A stretch of DNA of 64,000 nt from Dendrophyllia cribrosa (Eukaryota; Cnidaria; Anthozoa; Scleractinia; Dendrophylliidae), in the NCBI GenBank assembly GCA_024195265.1, contig JAJLRJ010000014.1, positions 19,652,459 through 19,716,458 on the forward strand. The letters run 5' to 3'. Shown piece after piece: positions 22,730-34,330 of this stretch (positions are counted from its first letter, which is position 1; the number at the start of each line of letters is the position of its first letter). The translations under genes were made by a program, and so were the position numbers. The notes under the pieces are model-generated. The model saw only the letters and a list, made by a program, of their open reading frames with translations, did no database searches and was not told the DNA's origin.

Positions 22730-23592
22730 AGTGTTTTGATACAGTTTTTGGAGACTATACCTTCATTTTTCAATTGGCTTTTAAGCGATTGTCACCAATA
22801 ACAGGTTTTGAATTGAAGTTTGGTAAGATGCTATTTTTTGAGTAAAATCAATATTACCATGACGACGATAAACAAGTGAAATTTTGCGCGTTTAAGATTT
22901 CGCATTGAAAATCCCACATAGACATCTTAAAATATGGTATGCATGGCAAATTAATTTCGAAAGAATAATAAACGGAACGAGAAATTAGCACCGGTTTTGT
23001 GAAATTCACTTCAAGATAATGTCAAAATGTAGCTTGACATGTTTGCACGCCATAAAAGTTTTGCGATCTTGAGGTAATTTTCGATTTCAATCGCTTTTAC
23101 AAAAAACTGAGGAACGGCTCGATGGATTTTGTTTTGAAACGTTCACCAAGCATGCATACCGATGTGAAAAATATTATCTCAAAGCTACATTGATTTACTG
23201 AATCTTTCAATTTAAAGGCGTTCTCTCGGCCAATTTATTACCAGTATATAAATAGTAAGGTTTGAAATGTTATTGCGATTTATTTGAAATAAAACATACA
23301 GAATATTTTTATTCTTGCAAAATTTATATGCCATACCCCGTATTTTAAGATGTCTATGTGGGATTTTCAATGCGAAATCTTAAACGCGCAAAATTTCACT
23401 GTTACTGATTTTGAAGCTTATTGTTTATCGTCGTCATGGTAATATCGATTTTACCAGAAAATACACCTTACCGAACTGCAATTCAAAATATCTAGTGGTA
23501 AAAATTTCACATTGATCTGACTTAGAGGAGACCGCTTAAAAGCCTATTGAAATATGTAGGTATGGTCTCCAGAAAACTGTATCGAAACAGTG
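22730..23592. mobile_element. Large foldback element, about 220-280-bp arms with 350-bp loop
   Basis: attaccatgacgacgataaa and gcgcgtttaagatttcgc on the left pair with their reverse complements near 23445 and 23390. The outer arms gatacagtttttggagact and ggtctccagaaaactgtatc also pair. The loop is about 22955-23310. Confidence 0.85.
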
Positions 23593-23721
23593 TAACACAG
23601 ATATAACAAACGTACTTCAACGCAAAATGCAGAACGTTTATCCGCAGAAAGTCAATGAAAACTATTGCTGGACGTTCGCGCTAATTGTTTATGCGCATCC
23701 TTACTGCGCACGCAATTCATA

Positions 23722-23764
23722 TTGTAACGCCATGCTACGCCATGCTACGCCATGCTACGCCATG
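23722..23764. repeat. Decamer tandem repeat gccatgctac, four copies
   Basis: Three perfect copies and one partial. A second tiny duplication (tgtcatggcttgcaaatgc twice) is at 23966-24005. Confidence 0.85.
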
Positions 23765-24740
23765 CACGCGCAAAGTAAGAAAACTAAACAGGTAAAGGGC
23801 TGGTAGCCGTTGCGTTAACTTTACTTTTTAGTCGCTTGGATGGTCGGTGATCCCTACTCTTTTTGACTAGATTATTTTCTTTTCTAATTCTCGACAGATT
23901 GTGAAGAAATGAACAAAAAATGTAGGAAGTTCAAAATTTTCCCATTTTCTACCCAACTTGCGGCTGTCATGGCTTGCAAATGCTGTCATGGCTTGCAAAT
24001 GCTGTCGTACGCGTTTAAAAATACGATTTACTTTAAGGGACGTCACCAGTTGATTTCATTTGCTTAATAGGCCCACTCGTATAAAATTTGGTATAGAAAG
24101 TTTTATTTTAGAGATCCATTTGCAATATTTTTAGACTGACAGACATTGGGGCCATATCGAGTTAGGAAGACCGATTTTTCCAAATTGAGGTGGCCTTTCA
24201 GATATCTTATCTCCGAAACGAGTTACTCGTTACCTAGCTGTAGCAAAAATTTTAGAAAAAATATCAATGTTAGAAGATTTTCGCGCGAACGTCCTTAACT
24301 GTAAAGTCCTTGACAATGGACTAGTATAAAATAAACTCTTAATATTAACGAAGAGTGAAAACTGGAAACTAAATTTAGAGCCAGTTCGCAGCCTTAAATC
24401 TTTGGAGTGAAATTGATTATCCTCGCAGTCATTCAATGCTAGCAACGTATAATTAAGCAGATGAAAAAAAATCAGAATTAAACTTGAAACCTTTATAGAG
24501 CAATCTTAGCTGACGTCATTGTTTACGTTTTTATACGAGGAGAAGGCACCATGCTAAATACGAATTGACTTTAGAAATCTATGCAAATTTTAGCTCTTTG
24601 CATGTCAAGTTTAACGAAATATTAGCTATCAAAAACTACAAAATTGTTGGGTAGCAAAAGCGCTAATGAGGCATACATTCTTTGTAAAAGTTTGAGCTTT
24701 TAACCCTATTTTGCCTGGTCTAGCTTTTTTTAGTTCCTCA

Positions 24741-24806
24741 GCCTCGGGGTGGGGGGTGGGGTGGGGGGGTGGGGTGGGGGGTGGGGTGGGGGGGTGGGGA
24801 GGGGGC
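24741..24806 (+). repeat. G-rich (GGGGTGGG)n tract with quadruplex potential
   Basis: More than ten runs of three or more G separated by single T or A on the plus strand. Reads as poly-Pro/His on the minus strand, with no coding support. Confidence 0.8.
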
Positions 24807-24829
24807 AACTTCAAGAATATAAAGACTAT

Positions 24830-25225
24830 GACAATGAAACCCAGAGGGTACATAGTACGTCTAAAACTGTCTCCTTTGCGGTCCGTAAAATGGAACGATG
24901 ACGTCATATGACGTAGTTATTAGGTAATTAGTTATACGACCGCCATATTGAATCCGCCATCTTGGATTTCTGAAAAAACCTCTTCAAAACCTCTTAAAAA
25001 CCATCCTAATTGACTCAAAATTAATCAAAACCAATAAATAAACGTTAAATGACGTAAACATGTAAAAGTAATATCAATAAACATTGTTTTTCTTCATTCA
25101 AACGTAAAAATATGCAAATTACAAAAAACATGGCTGTCAAAATCTTGTTACTATGGAAACATTAAGTCACGTGATCAAAAAATGTCATATTAAATTTTGG
25201 CCAAATAAATTAAAGGAAAAGACAA
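24830..25225. repeat. Dispersed repeat, inverted copy at 36315-36690
   Basis: ctcctttgcggtccgtaaaa, tggaacgatgac, tccgccatcttggatttc, ttaaaaaccatcctaattg, gcaaattacaaaaaacatgg and aagtcacgtgatc all recur as reverse complements in the other copy, in mirrored order. Confidence 0.8.
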
Positions 25226-26565
25226 AGTTTGATGGCGTTTGAATGCATACTAAAGAAGTTATGAATGTTGAAAGTTAGCGCGGGCACTTTGTCCCCCTCC
25301 CCCCCCCCCCCCCCCTTAGGCAAAATAGGGTTAAATATTAATTTCTTACTAAAAAAAAAATGATATTTTTATTTTACTCTTGCTTTCAATGTCCTTGTTG
25401 ATATGTTATATCTTACTGCAGTCAAATGGCCAAACAATGAGAAATTGTGATAATGCTTTAACTGTAATATCATTTTGAAAGGCCAGACAATTTACCTACT
25501 ATTTCAGTTCGAACTCTTTCTAAGCAATTAATATTTCAAAGCAACGTCTCTTCGTACAACCGTACATAATCCTTATGTACAGGGATTGTTGTACATGAAA
25601 ATGCAACTGAAAATTGAAGGAAGTAAGTTACTGATATCAGAGAAACTAAATGAACCAGTGATAACAGTGGCTCTTTCTATTCGTCGCTTGTTAAGTCTGA
25701 AGAAAACCCAAAGCAGGCAAAATTTAAGTACTGTTCCACATAAGAACGATAGCAAACTTCATTGTTCTGCGGCATTGGCTCTTTCCCACATAGAATATCT
25801 TTGATTTCAAGAATAGAGGAGGAGCTGATGGTTAATAATTATATTTCATTATAAAAATAAAGAAAATCCATTTGCGTCAAATAAATTTTAGGAAATGTTC
25901 GTGCTTAACCAATCAGAATAGCAGAAGACAATAGCTAATAATTTTGCTTCTTTGATGAAGTTCCCCAAATACAATTTCTTTTAAAAATTGTATGTTGTGC
26001 GATTGGGTCTCAAATTACTTGAAATCTTAAAAAATTAGACAAAATGCACCTTGAACCTTAACTTTTTAGCGGTTTTTGAGTCTAGGCCAATGAGATCACT
26101 AGTTTTAACAATGAAAAATCTTGACATTCCATCGTGTTTGACATTCCATTGCCGTTGGCGCTATCCTTCTTATGCGGATCATTACTTAATAGAATAGGGC
26201 AACAAGCATTACATGTAAAATATAACACATTCAATTGATACTTAACACATAAAACATACCCTTAAATTTTAACATAATCCCTAATATGACTTAAATCGGA
26301 CAAAATGGCTAAGACATTTTTCCTATGACACGCAAAATGGCCTATGATATTCACTAAGATATATCTTATTGAAAACAGAAAATAAACCCTCAATGTTCAA
26401 TTTCCTCTGAGAAATCGTTGTGTAACCTAAAAACCTTTAAAGGAAACGGACAAACCACGTTCAATTGCATGCCCTAACGGCTTTTGCTCAGAGTTGTAAA
26501 CATGTACATAAAATCCAGTCTTCTGTAAAAAGTACGGTAGAAAGTTTTCTTTTCGTGTAAGGGTA
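25226..26565. other. Intergenic, nothing recognised
   Basis: Apart from a C homopolymer at about 25300-25316 (also the probable edge of the preceding repeat) no feature was supported. Confidence 0.4.
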
Positions 26566-26665
26566 GCTCTGGTAGAGCTGGCTCGCTGCGCCGAGAGGTA
26601 CCAGTTCAATCGTCGTTGAATAACGCTGTCTTTATATCATGATTCTTCTTCTTCTTCTTCTTCTT
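26566..26665 (+). mobile_element. tRNA-derived SINE-like sequence with (TTC)n tail
   Basis: gggtagctctggtagagc resembles a Pol III A box and ccagttcaatcg a B box at correct spacing. It ends in a (ttc)n run at 26645-26665. Stems are poor, so it is a pseudo-tRNA/SINE head rather than a tRNA gene. Confidence 0.45.
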
Positions 26666-27689
26666 AATCTCATTTTTTGTAACTACAATTACAATCAACT
26701 ACTACTCTCTTTTAACAATTCATCTTTCAACTAACCTTCTTTCGACTAGTCCGCCTCTATCGACTTATCCTCTTTCCCCTTACAGCCTTACTCTTTTTAT
26801 ATATTTCCACCGTTTTAACTACATGTAAATATTTCAAAACAACTCTTACCGTTCACGAAATGTTTGCTAGTTAATCAACATAATGTTAAAAATCTCTTTC
26901 GGAGGTTTTTCTTTAGAGCGAAGTAACTTAACAGCAAATTATTAATATAACCGGCTAAATCACAGAATTACAGGCTACATATTGACGCCGGTCTCTTATA
27001 TGAATTAAGTTAACTTCAAGTAATAGAAAATCGCTATCAAAAGTTGATCTGAGGACAGCGCCCTATTCTAGATGAACATAATCGTGAAAATCATCTAAAC
27101 CATAGAGTAAATATAAAAACTAAAAGGTTCCTGCACTTAATTAGTGGAAAAGGCTTAAAGTATTTTTAAAAAGCTGATTCATTAAATTTGTAAAGGAAAC
27201 GTCAATATTTAAAAGGTTTGTGTTAAATGTGGAGACAAGATGTCCCAAACTTTTCCTTTCCACAAACACCCACTTAATGGCAGTTTCTAGAAAACCTAAA
27301 AAATGCTGCAAGTCACTCTGTGACACTTAACTGAAAATTGACACGTTAAATAGGCAGAATGACTTATAATTGTGACTGAAAACTTAACACGGAGTACGAT
27401 TTTCACAAATATATCGGTCCATAAATGAATTCCTTATTGACCTTTTACGTTTGGTATTTTTAAGGAAAAAAAAAATTAAAAATAGGTCCGCAACGCGTAC
27501 ATGTGTCTACCCGAAGGTCATGCATGTTTATTTGTGTGGTTTATTCTTGGCAATTCTCAAGCACAACGCATTCTTTGGACGTTTTTTTACAACCATAGGT
27601 ATGCTTGAGAGCAGTAAATGGCCTGATATTTCCACTTGGAAAATGAGCGTTATCTACTTACTCTACTGATGATCTACTTATTCTTGATG
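26666..27689. other. Intergenic, nothing recognised
   Basis: AT-rich, with no coding pattern or convincing repeat seen. Confidence 0.4.
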
Positions 27690-28196
27690 AAAACTCCTGC
27701 CTTAGTACAACTTCACTGGTTGCCTGTCCTCATATCGAATCGTATTTAAGCATCTTCTTTTTGTCTATAAATCATTGAATCGTCTCTGCCCGCAATATCT
27801 AATGGATCTCCTGAAACATCGGAAATCAACTAGGTCTTTACGCTCGAACTTTCAAGACCTGCTGACGCAGCCAACTTGTAAAACCAAAACATATGGTGAC
27901 AGAGCTTTCTCTGTATGCGCTCTGAGGATTTGGAACACTGTTCCTTTGGAAATACGACAATCCAGTACAGTTTTATCATTTAAGAAAAACTCAATACTTT
28001 TCGTTTTACTAAATTTATTGAGAGTGACTCTTTATCATATTTTTAATTTTTTTAGATTCGTATATTGTTAGCTTTTTAGTTTCTAAAGTTTCTTAGAGTG
28101 AATTTGTGGTTTTAGAGATAACTTTGTAAAGCGCCTCGAGCAAATAGTGGATGTGTGCGCTATATAAATGAACTATTATTATTATTATTATTATTA
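27690..28196 (+). mobile_element. 5'-truncated non-LTR retrotransposon (Jockey/CR1/L2-type) 3' end
   Basis: The frame from about 27697 reads LVQLHWLPV, and after a break LNRLCPQYLMDLLKHR, then GDRAFSVCALRIWNTVPLE, the usual C-terminal tail after the reverse transcriptase in this LINE group. A short 3' UTR ends gcgctatataaatgaac and (tta)n. Frame breaks and truncation show it is dead. Confidence 0.85.
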
Positions 28197-28794
28197 AAAC
28201 CGTGTAAAACAACTTTTTGCCAATTCGCCTCGATTTTAACGTCCTTGCTGATGACACATTAGGGGGCGACATTGTAAGATGGTCAAATGCTACAACTTTG
28301 AGAATTTGTAATTCTACTTTAACATTAACCCTTAAAGTTGAAATTGCCTTACTGTTCCCTAGATATTTCTATAGTTTTTTCTGTTTACGAGAAATGTATG
28401 GATGAAACAATGCAGTTATTCGATTTCGAGATTTCATTCTCTTTGTGCTATTATTTTTCATTTGGTACTGGGATTTGCTCGTTAAACCGCGCGGCGGAAT
28501 TTGTTATATCTGTGTTGCACTGTACATTTCTGAACTAAACAAATTAAGTTCGAACTCGTTGGCGGCGATAAAAAATAAATTAAAAAAGGTTATGTTTGAG
28601 CTGTAAAACTACAATAGTTTCTCTACCTTTTTCTTTGTTTAAGTTCGTTGTCTTTCTTTCTTCTTTGCTTGATTCTGTCATTTATAGTTTCCTTGTATCC
28701 TGCATAGTAATAAAACAAAAATATATCAATAAATGCCATCACGTTTTAAATATCAAAAAGGTAGACACGAATTTTTTTTATCAACTGAGTTAAC

Positions 28795-28985
28795 AACTAA
28801 GGTAAATTTGGCACCTTGAAAAGATTCAAGAGCTGAAGTTTCGAGCGCTAGCCCTTTCCAGAGTGAATCACAAAGGGCTAACACTCCACAAATGGAATGT
28901 TATGCGAATAACGAAGGGCCAGCGCTCAAAACGTCACTTTTGAATCTTCTTCCGGTGGCTAATTTACCTTCTCAACTCAGTTTTC
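28795..28985. mobile_element. Inverted-repeat element with GAGCGCTAGCCC motifs
   Basis: aactgagttaac and caactcagtt are inverted ends. gtttcgagcgctagcccttt and gaagggccagcgctcaaaac pair inside. The motif style (gaagggc, gcgctcgaaacgtc) recalls Penelope-like terminal repeats. Confidence 0.55.
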
Positions 28986-29052
28986 TTTCTTTTTTTCTTT
29001 TTTTAATCCCCCACTAAAGAAGTTACGGATGAAAACTTATCAATCAACTCAC

Positions 29053-30470
29053 CTTTTTCAACATTATCATGTAGAAATTGACGGAAGCTCTGCCATGATT
29101 TCTCATTTCTATGTTTATCCTATAAATAAAAGAAAACTATCACGTAAGTATACGTATTCGCTACGCCGGAAGTTAAACGGGACAAAAGCCTCCACCCACA
29201 CCCTCCCTGGTCCAAACTTCTTTCGAGGGAGATTTGTTGTCTCGGTTCTCATTACACTGACATTTAATGGGAAGAAAGAGATGGTCTTTTAACCCCATTT
29301 AATTTTTCCCAAATACGATTAGTCTTTTTATTTTTTTCAGGGATAGTCGCGAGGACGAAACACCCGAGCGAATCGTGCCTACTCGTTGGAGGCGATTCTT
29401 GGTAGAGAGTTGTCGTCTATTTTTTCCGCAGGGAAAGTCGCGCTCTCGCGTGTTTTGCTCGCTCGACTATCCCTGAGCTAGAGTCACATGGAGTCATATG
29501 AAACTATTCGTTGTCTTTTTCAGACACGAACCCATAAGACCTACATGTAATCATAAATGTTTTTTCCAAATCTCACCTCATGAAGCAGTTCATGAAGAGG
29601 TTGATGGTGCCTGCCACATTCTTCCATTCCGCGTCTGTCTGACATTGACCTGGAGATGAATTATTATTATTATTATTATTATTATTATCATGTCGATTAT
29701 AGAATACAATACTGATCCGGCCACTTATTTACGTATCCCTCAACGTTTTGAAAAACGAGACATATGTAAACAAAAGCCGAAACCATTCAATGATGCAAGT
29801 AAGTGGCCGGGTATTCTACTGTTCAGCGATTTATTTTGCCAAATTTTACAATAGCAACACATCAGATGTTATGTACCAGACTGATCGTCTGTGTGTATCT
29901 CAAACCATATACAACGGTTGTTTACTATACAGAGGCAATTGTTAAATATGGCTGAAATTTTAGTTGTAGACCAACTTAATAACATCGTATAGCGTTCAGT
30001 GTAAATTGACCAGAATAAAATTGCTATATCGCGTCAGTCTGTGTATCTCAAACCGCATAACGGTTATACCAGTAATGCACACTTGATTAAGAAGCGATTG
30101 TTAAATATGGTGGCTGAAATTTTAGTTGCAGACTAACAAAGTAGAATTTTTTTTAAGCCGGTCGAGTGTAAACTAAACCTACCAACCGTTCAAGCCATTG
30201 CTTGAAAACAACCCTCAATAAATACTGCAAGAAAACTATGTATGAAGTGATATAATATTTTCTTACCTGAAGGAACTGAAGTAGCCGACGTTATAAAGTT
30301 ATCGTCATTCATCGACGTGTTGACAAAATAAATCTTCACCTCAGAAAATGTTTTGGTCAGCATGCTGGGGCAGATGACTTTTATAAACAATGAACAACAT
30401 TTATAAAAGTTTTTAAAGTTTCGTTTGCAATCTAGAATTACCTGTCAACATGTCAGCCTCCTTCGCTTTC
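29053..30470 (-). CDS. Possible four-exon gene, function unknown
   Basis: Four minus-strand segments with GT-AG borders: 30442-30470, 30267-30377, 29577-29649 and 29053-29119. The first three join in one phase and read KAKEADMLTVICPSMLTK, SEVKIYFVNTSMNDDNF and GQCQTDAEWKNVAGTINLF, then MNCFMR. The fourth follows in phase too, though a different frame there (NEKSWQSFRQFLHDNVEKG) looks more protein-like. Upstream 30626-30790 holds another candidate exon (QANAAVFVQIKIVGYFKQ). I recognise no domain and see no start or stop. A MITE (29338-29476) sits in the last intron. Alternatives are a decayed gene or chance. Confidence 0.35.
29338..29476. mobile_element. MITE with CAGGGATAGTCG termini
   Basis: Left cagggatagtcgcgag and right gctcgactatccctg are inverted, about 139 bp apart. 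No clear target-site duplication. Confidence 0.65.
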
Positions 30471-31007
30471 CTCGTGGAGAAGGTGCGAAGAAGAAATGAA
30501 TAATGAATTGTAATTAATCTTTGCATTTGCAATTCAAATAATAATTTATTTTTAAAACATTTTTCACAGTTCTACGTAGAAGCAATTGATCTCAGAAATA
30601 ATTTCCCGTCAAAATTGACCTTCAACTAAGGTGTATTTAAAAGCTGCAAGCGTAGATACCTTTGATTGAAAGACTTACGAAACCAAACATAGTCTCGCAA
30701 GACTTGTTTAAAATAGCCAACAATTTTTATCTGTACGAATACAGCTGCATTTGCTTGCTGCCAGATTATTTTACTAGAGAGGGGAGAGGGACAGGGCTGA
30801 TAAACTTTTATCAATTGTCTTTGTGAAACACGATGCCCCCCTCCTCACCCACCTGCCTTTCCATCCAAATTTACCGAGAAATAATGGCAGACTTTTAATT
30901 AATTACTGACAGTCACAATGAAGGTGTTATAAGGAAGAAGTGTGTTTAATACTTTTTGTCTTTAGTATAAGAGAAATTCGGGAATATTCATATGCTCTAG
31001 GTCTCCA

Positions 31008-31395
31008 GCTACCTTTCGCGCAACACGCTTTTACAGGGGCGGATCCAGTATTTTTCTTAGGAGGCCGGTGCACCTCTAAGGAATGACGTAACTGAAGGGT
31101 GACGTAAATACCAATAAACCACGTAGTTTTTTTTCTTTTCTTTGCAGAATACTAGTTATATTTGAAAGATGCAGGTCATCTCAGTGGAAGGGAGGGCGGG
31201 GGGGGGGGGGGGGGGGGGGAGGGGGGCACCCCCTGCACCCCTCCCCTAGATCCGCCCCTGTTTTACTGAGAACGAGGAAAATACTTATACGTCATTAACC
31301 TTTCGCGCAAAACGCTTTTAGAACAAGGAATATCATCACATGTCAGGCTCCATTTACCTTTTGCGCAACACGCTTTTAGAACGAAGAATATGCAA
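31008..31395. repeat. Relic of the 51-bp minisatellite, interrupted
   Basis: acctttcgcgcaacacgc at 31011 is cut by the MITE at 31034-31260 and resumes with gagaacgagg, then two further units (ttcgcgcaaaacgctttt, ttgcgcaacacgctttta). It is 17 kb from the main array. Confidence 0.85.
31034..31260. mobile_element. hAT-type MITE with 5-bp TSD (copy 2), inside minisatellite relic
   Basis: Termini caggggcggatccag and ctagatccgcccctg, with TTTTA directly on both sides (31029-31033 and 31261-31265). The interior gcacctctaaggaatgacg matches copy 1 at 1436-1594. It carries a G homopolymer of over 20 bases (about 31198-31219). Confidence 0.85.
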
Positions 31396-32459
31396 GTCAA
31401 TTTCGAGTCACGAGTGAAGATCGAGTCAAGTTAAAAAAATCCTTTTCTTTCGCGATTTTTTTGTCTAAATGGTCTCACAAACAAAACAGCCCGATATAAA
31501 GACAAAAGCTTAATTTCATTCGCACCGCAAGGACTATTTAAAAAAAACCGTTGGATAATCGGGAAATCATTTGCTTACAAACTCTGTTATATGTAAAAAT
31601 GTAATATTATGAATAGGTAGGGAAATATCATTTATTAAGAAAATTCGTGGAGTATTCGAACCCTGATTCGAACTAATACAGACTGTTCAGATGAGAAAAG
31701 AGTTGACGTTTGATTGCATGGTCTGCAAAGCCGAATTGAATTAACAGACCCTCTTAAAACGTTTAAACAAAGACGGGATATATTGCTTTGGGTCGAATAA
31801 GTATTTAAATGGCAATTCTACGAAGCTCTACGATAGTCTGGACTCCCGTACGAATTTCGCAGTGGATATTCGATTGTATTAGCTATTATAGGGGAATCTT
31901 CCAGTCTGTAGGTTGAAATGCTCGAGAAATTTTCATAACAGAGTTTGTAACAAATTCATTGCGCGACTATTTAACCTACTTTTAGACTACGAGATTATGA
32001 GCTACAGATTCCTATCGCGTACGTGATAGTTGATGAGAGCGAAGCCCGAATCAACTACATGTAGATTTATCTAACACAGAACAGATAGTGCCTAGTGTAG
32101 CCAATAAGAGAACAGCATTCGTGATAGAACGCAAGTAGATTTATACTAATATTTAATACTCCGTGGTTGCATAACAACTGTGAGTTCATGTGTACTGTAA
32201 GCAAATTTCACAAAATGAGTCATTGACGTCGTTCAATTTACAGACTGGGCAAATTAGTCTAAATCAAATCAACGCTCACTAGAATCGATTAACGCATCTC
32301 AACAAAGATATAATATTTTAGATTGACAAAAGTTACATGGAAATTCTACGAAAATTCTGGACTTCCGTACGAATAACAAATTGAAGTCAACGTACGGGTG
32401 TGAATAAAATTGAACTTTGGTCTTCTTAAAACGACTGTTTTTTTTTTCGGGCTGTTTAG
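31396..32459. other. Intergenic, nothing recognised
   Basis: AT-rich with no supported gene or repeat. Confidence 0.4.
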
Positions 32460-32930
32460 TACTGTGAGACCATCGACCATTGACCATTGACCATTGACAA
32501 GAGAGCATCTCTTGCCATTGACCATCGAATGAAAATATATTTTATCGAATAAAAAGATTTATTATATAAACACCAATGAAATACCAGGTGAGCTTTCGCG
32601 CGTAAACATCATATCTTCACACGTGAAAATAACATGTTATCTTCACACGTGAAAATATCACCGTTGACACATTGTTCTACTTTAAGACTACAAAAAAATA
32701 TTAAAGTGAAATGGTTTGATTTCATTGGTGTTTATATAATAAACAGAACATTACATGGCCGCTTGAAGATACGAAATTTCTCTTCTCGTGTTGAAAAATA
32801 TTTCACTCGTTCGCTGCGCTCACTCGTGAAATATTTTTCAACACTCGAAGAGAAATTTCGTATCATCGCGCGGCCATGTAATATCCTCTATATCTTTATC
32901 GAATGAAAATATATTTTTAATAAAATAAAC
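32460..32930. mobile_element. Foldback element upstream of the HNMT-like gene
   Basis: The core hairpin at about 32752-32885 has arms of about 64 bp (tacatggccgcttgaagat to the left, atcgcgcggccatgta to the right; gaaatatttttcaacac on the right pairs with the left). Outer blocks caatgaaa/tttcattg and tcgaatgaaaatatatttt repeat on both sides. A cgaccattgaccattgac minisatellite is at 32470-32500. It ends about 120 bp before the gene start. Confidence 0.8.
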
Positions 32931-33047
32931 CGAAATTTTGTTTAAACAATATCTGGCGTTACATTGAGACAAGAGAGCATATTATGCTCTCTTGATTGAG
33001 AACAATGAAATTGTCATCCGCAGTCGCTGAGGTGACGACGTGGCAAT

Positions 33048-33959
33048 ATGGCTGAACTTGCTCGTCGCAACCTTATAAACTATCCTGAAGCCTATTCACA
33101 ATCTCTGGAGATAGTTTATGCGTCTCTAGAACCAAGAGATATTGCTTTAAAGTGCCTTGAAGAGCACATCGTCCCAGTTTTAACAACTAGCCACATTCTC
33201 AACGACCCTGAAGACCACTCGCCGTTGTGTATTCTCAGTATTGGAAGTCGAGATGGCTGCAAGGATTTGTCCTTCATTGAAATGCTGAGCAATACTGGTG
33301 AAGGAAAAACTCAATTCTTTGAACGTGCCATCGAACCAGATAAAATTGCGTTGGAGTCCTTTCGTGCTAAAACAGAAGATTTGCCTGAAAGTGTGAAGAG
33401 CAAAGTTGACATTAAATTTGAATGGTTCCCTATGACTTACCAAGAGTACGTTAAACAAAAGAAAAGCAGTAATGTTCAATTTCATATAGTTCATTTTATA
33501 CACAGCATCTACTACGTGGATATTGATACAGCCCTGAAGCATTGCTACGAGAAAGAACTTGGACCAAAAGGTGTAATTATCTCTGTCACAAATGATGGTA
33601 ACACTCCCTTTGCGAGATATGGCAAAGAATTTTCTTCTCAAGGCTTGATTCTGGAACCCGGAGCTTACAACAGCAACAAAGAAGTTACAGATGTGGCCAG
33701 AAAGTATGGCTGGAAATATGTGGAATGTCCGGGCGATGCCAGATTTGCTAACATAACAGCCATCTTTGATCGTTCCTCTGTGGAAGGAAACATTTTGCTG
33801 GATTTCTTGACACACTGGGTAAAGGTTGGCGAGACTGTGGGCCAAGACAATTTGCAGAAAATTTTAAGTTTCTGGGAAAAGGAGTGCATTGTCGATGACA
33901 GTGGAAGAAAGATGGTCGATTTTCAAGCTAAGGCCGTCATGATTTTAAAAGGAATGTGA
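33048..33959 (+). CDS. HNMT: Histamine N-methyltransferase-like SAM-dependent methyltransferase, intronless
   Basis: 303 residues, close to the 292 of human HNMT. A cytosolic class I methyltransferase fold is predicted. The SAM-binding motif I CILSIGSRDGCKD is at residues 61-73, the acidic motif II IEPDKI at 95-100, and the strand-4 region QFHIVHFIHSIYYVDID at 144-160 matches the HNMT pattern (FIHM..MLYYV). Near the C-terminus LLDFLTHWVKV resembles the family's LWDFLTE segment. The start was chosen because the frame opens here and the N-terminal length fits the family. The residue aligning with human Glu28 (a histamine contact in the human enzyme) appears to be Gln18, so the true substrate may not be histamine. 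It is a single exon, unlike vertebrate HNMT, which suggests a retrocopy or lineage-specific intron loss. No introns, poly(A) tail remnant or frame break was seen. Confidence 0.88.
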   Translation: MAELARRNLINYPEAYSQSLEIVYASLEPRDIALKCLEEHIVPVLTTSHILNDPEDHSPLCILSIGSRDGCKDLSFIEMLSNTGEGKTQFFERAIEPDKIALESFRAKTEDLPESVKSKVDIKFEWFPMTYQEYVKQKKSSNVQFHIVHFIHSIYYVDIDTALKHCYEKELGPKGVIISVTNDGNTPFARYGKEFSSQGLILEPGAYNSNKEVTDVARKYGWKYVECPGDARFANITAIFDRSSVEGNILLDFLTHWVKVGETVGQDNLQKILSFWEKECIVDDSGRKMVDFQAKAVMILKGM

Positions 33960-34135
33960 ACGAGCAGTAAACACAATATCAGCAGCCATTCAGGGAGCAG
34001 GGATGGGGAGTTTGTGGTGACGGGGCGGGGGGGGGGGGGGGGGGTGGTTGTTAGTGAACCCTAGGCCCCCCCACTGGTATTTCAATGACAATTTTAATTT
34101 ATTGATCGTCGGTCACAAAATCCGGAAATTTGATT
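33960..34135 (+). other. Downstream flank of the HNMT-like gene with G homopolymer
   Basis: Holds a G-tract at 34026-34044. No AATAAA hexamer was found close to the stop. Confidence 0.4.
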
Positions 34136-34330
34136 AACTGTAATCCACTTCCATCCTTGCGATCCAGCACCTTATTTTCAAACTACTGCTTCTGTTTTGC
34201 TCTAGAGAGAAATATTTTCATCTAATTAAGTTGTAATATTTGGTGGCATTTTTCATTTGGCAATATGGCATGTAAAAAAGCTAAGCCAAATTTTGTTATC
34301 TCTTATCTCTCGCGGGACAGTGTTAATAGT
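34136..34330. repeat. Dispersed repeat, second copy at 42865-43040
   Basis: tgtaatccacttccatcc, aaactactgcttctgttttg and gccaaattttgttat are shared in order with the SLC4-intron copy. Confidence 0.75.

Noticed and set aside
23722..23764. Regularly repeated short motif, considered as CRISPR-like
   Set aside because: Direct 10-bp repeats without spacers in an animal genome; simple tandem duplication.
24629..24907. 92-codon frame rich in Pro and His
   Set aside because: Caused by the GGGGTGGG tract read on the minus strand.
33180..33845. 221-codon open frame antisense to the HNMT-like gene
   Set aside because: It is the mirror of a strongly recognisable coding region. The sequence shows no family resemblance.
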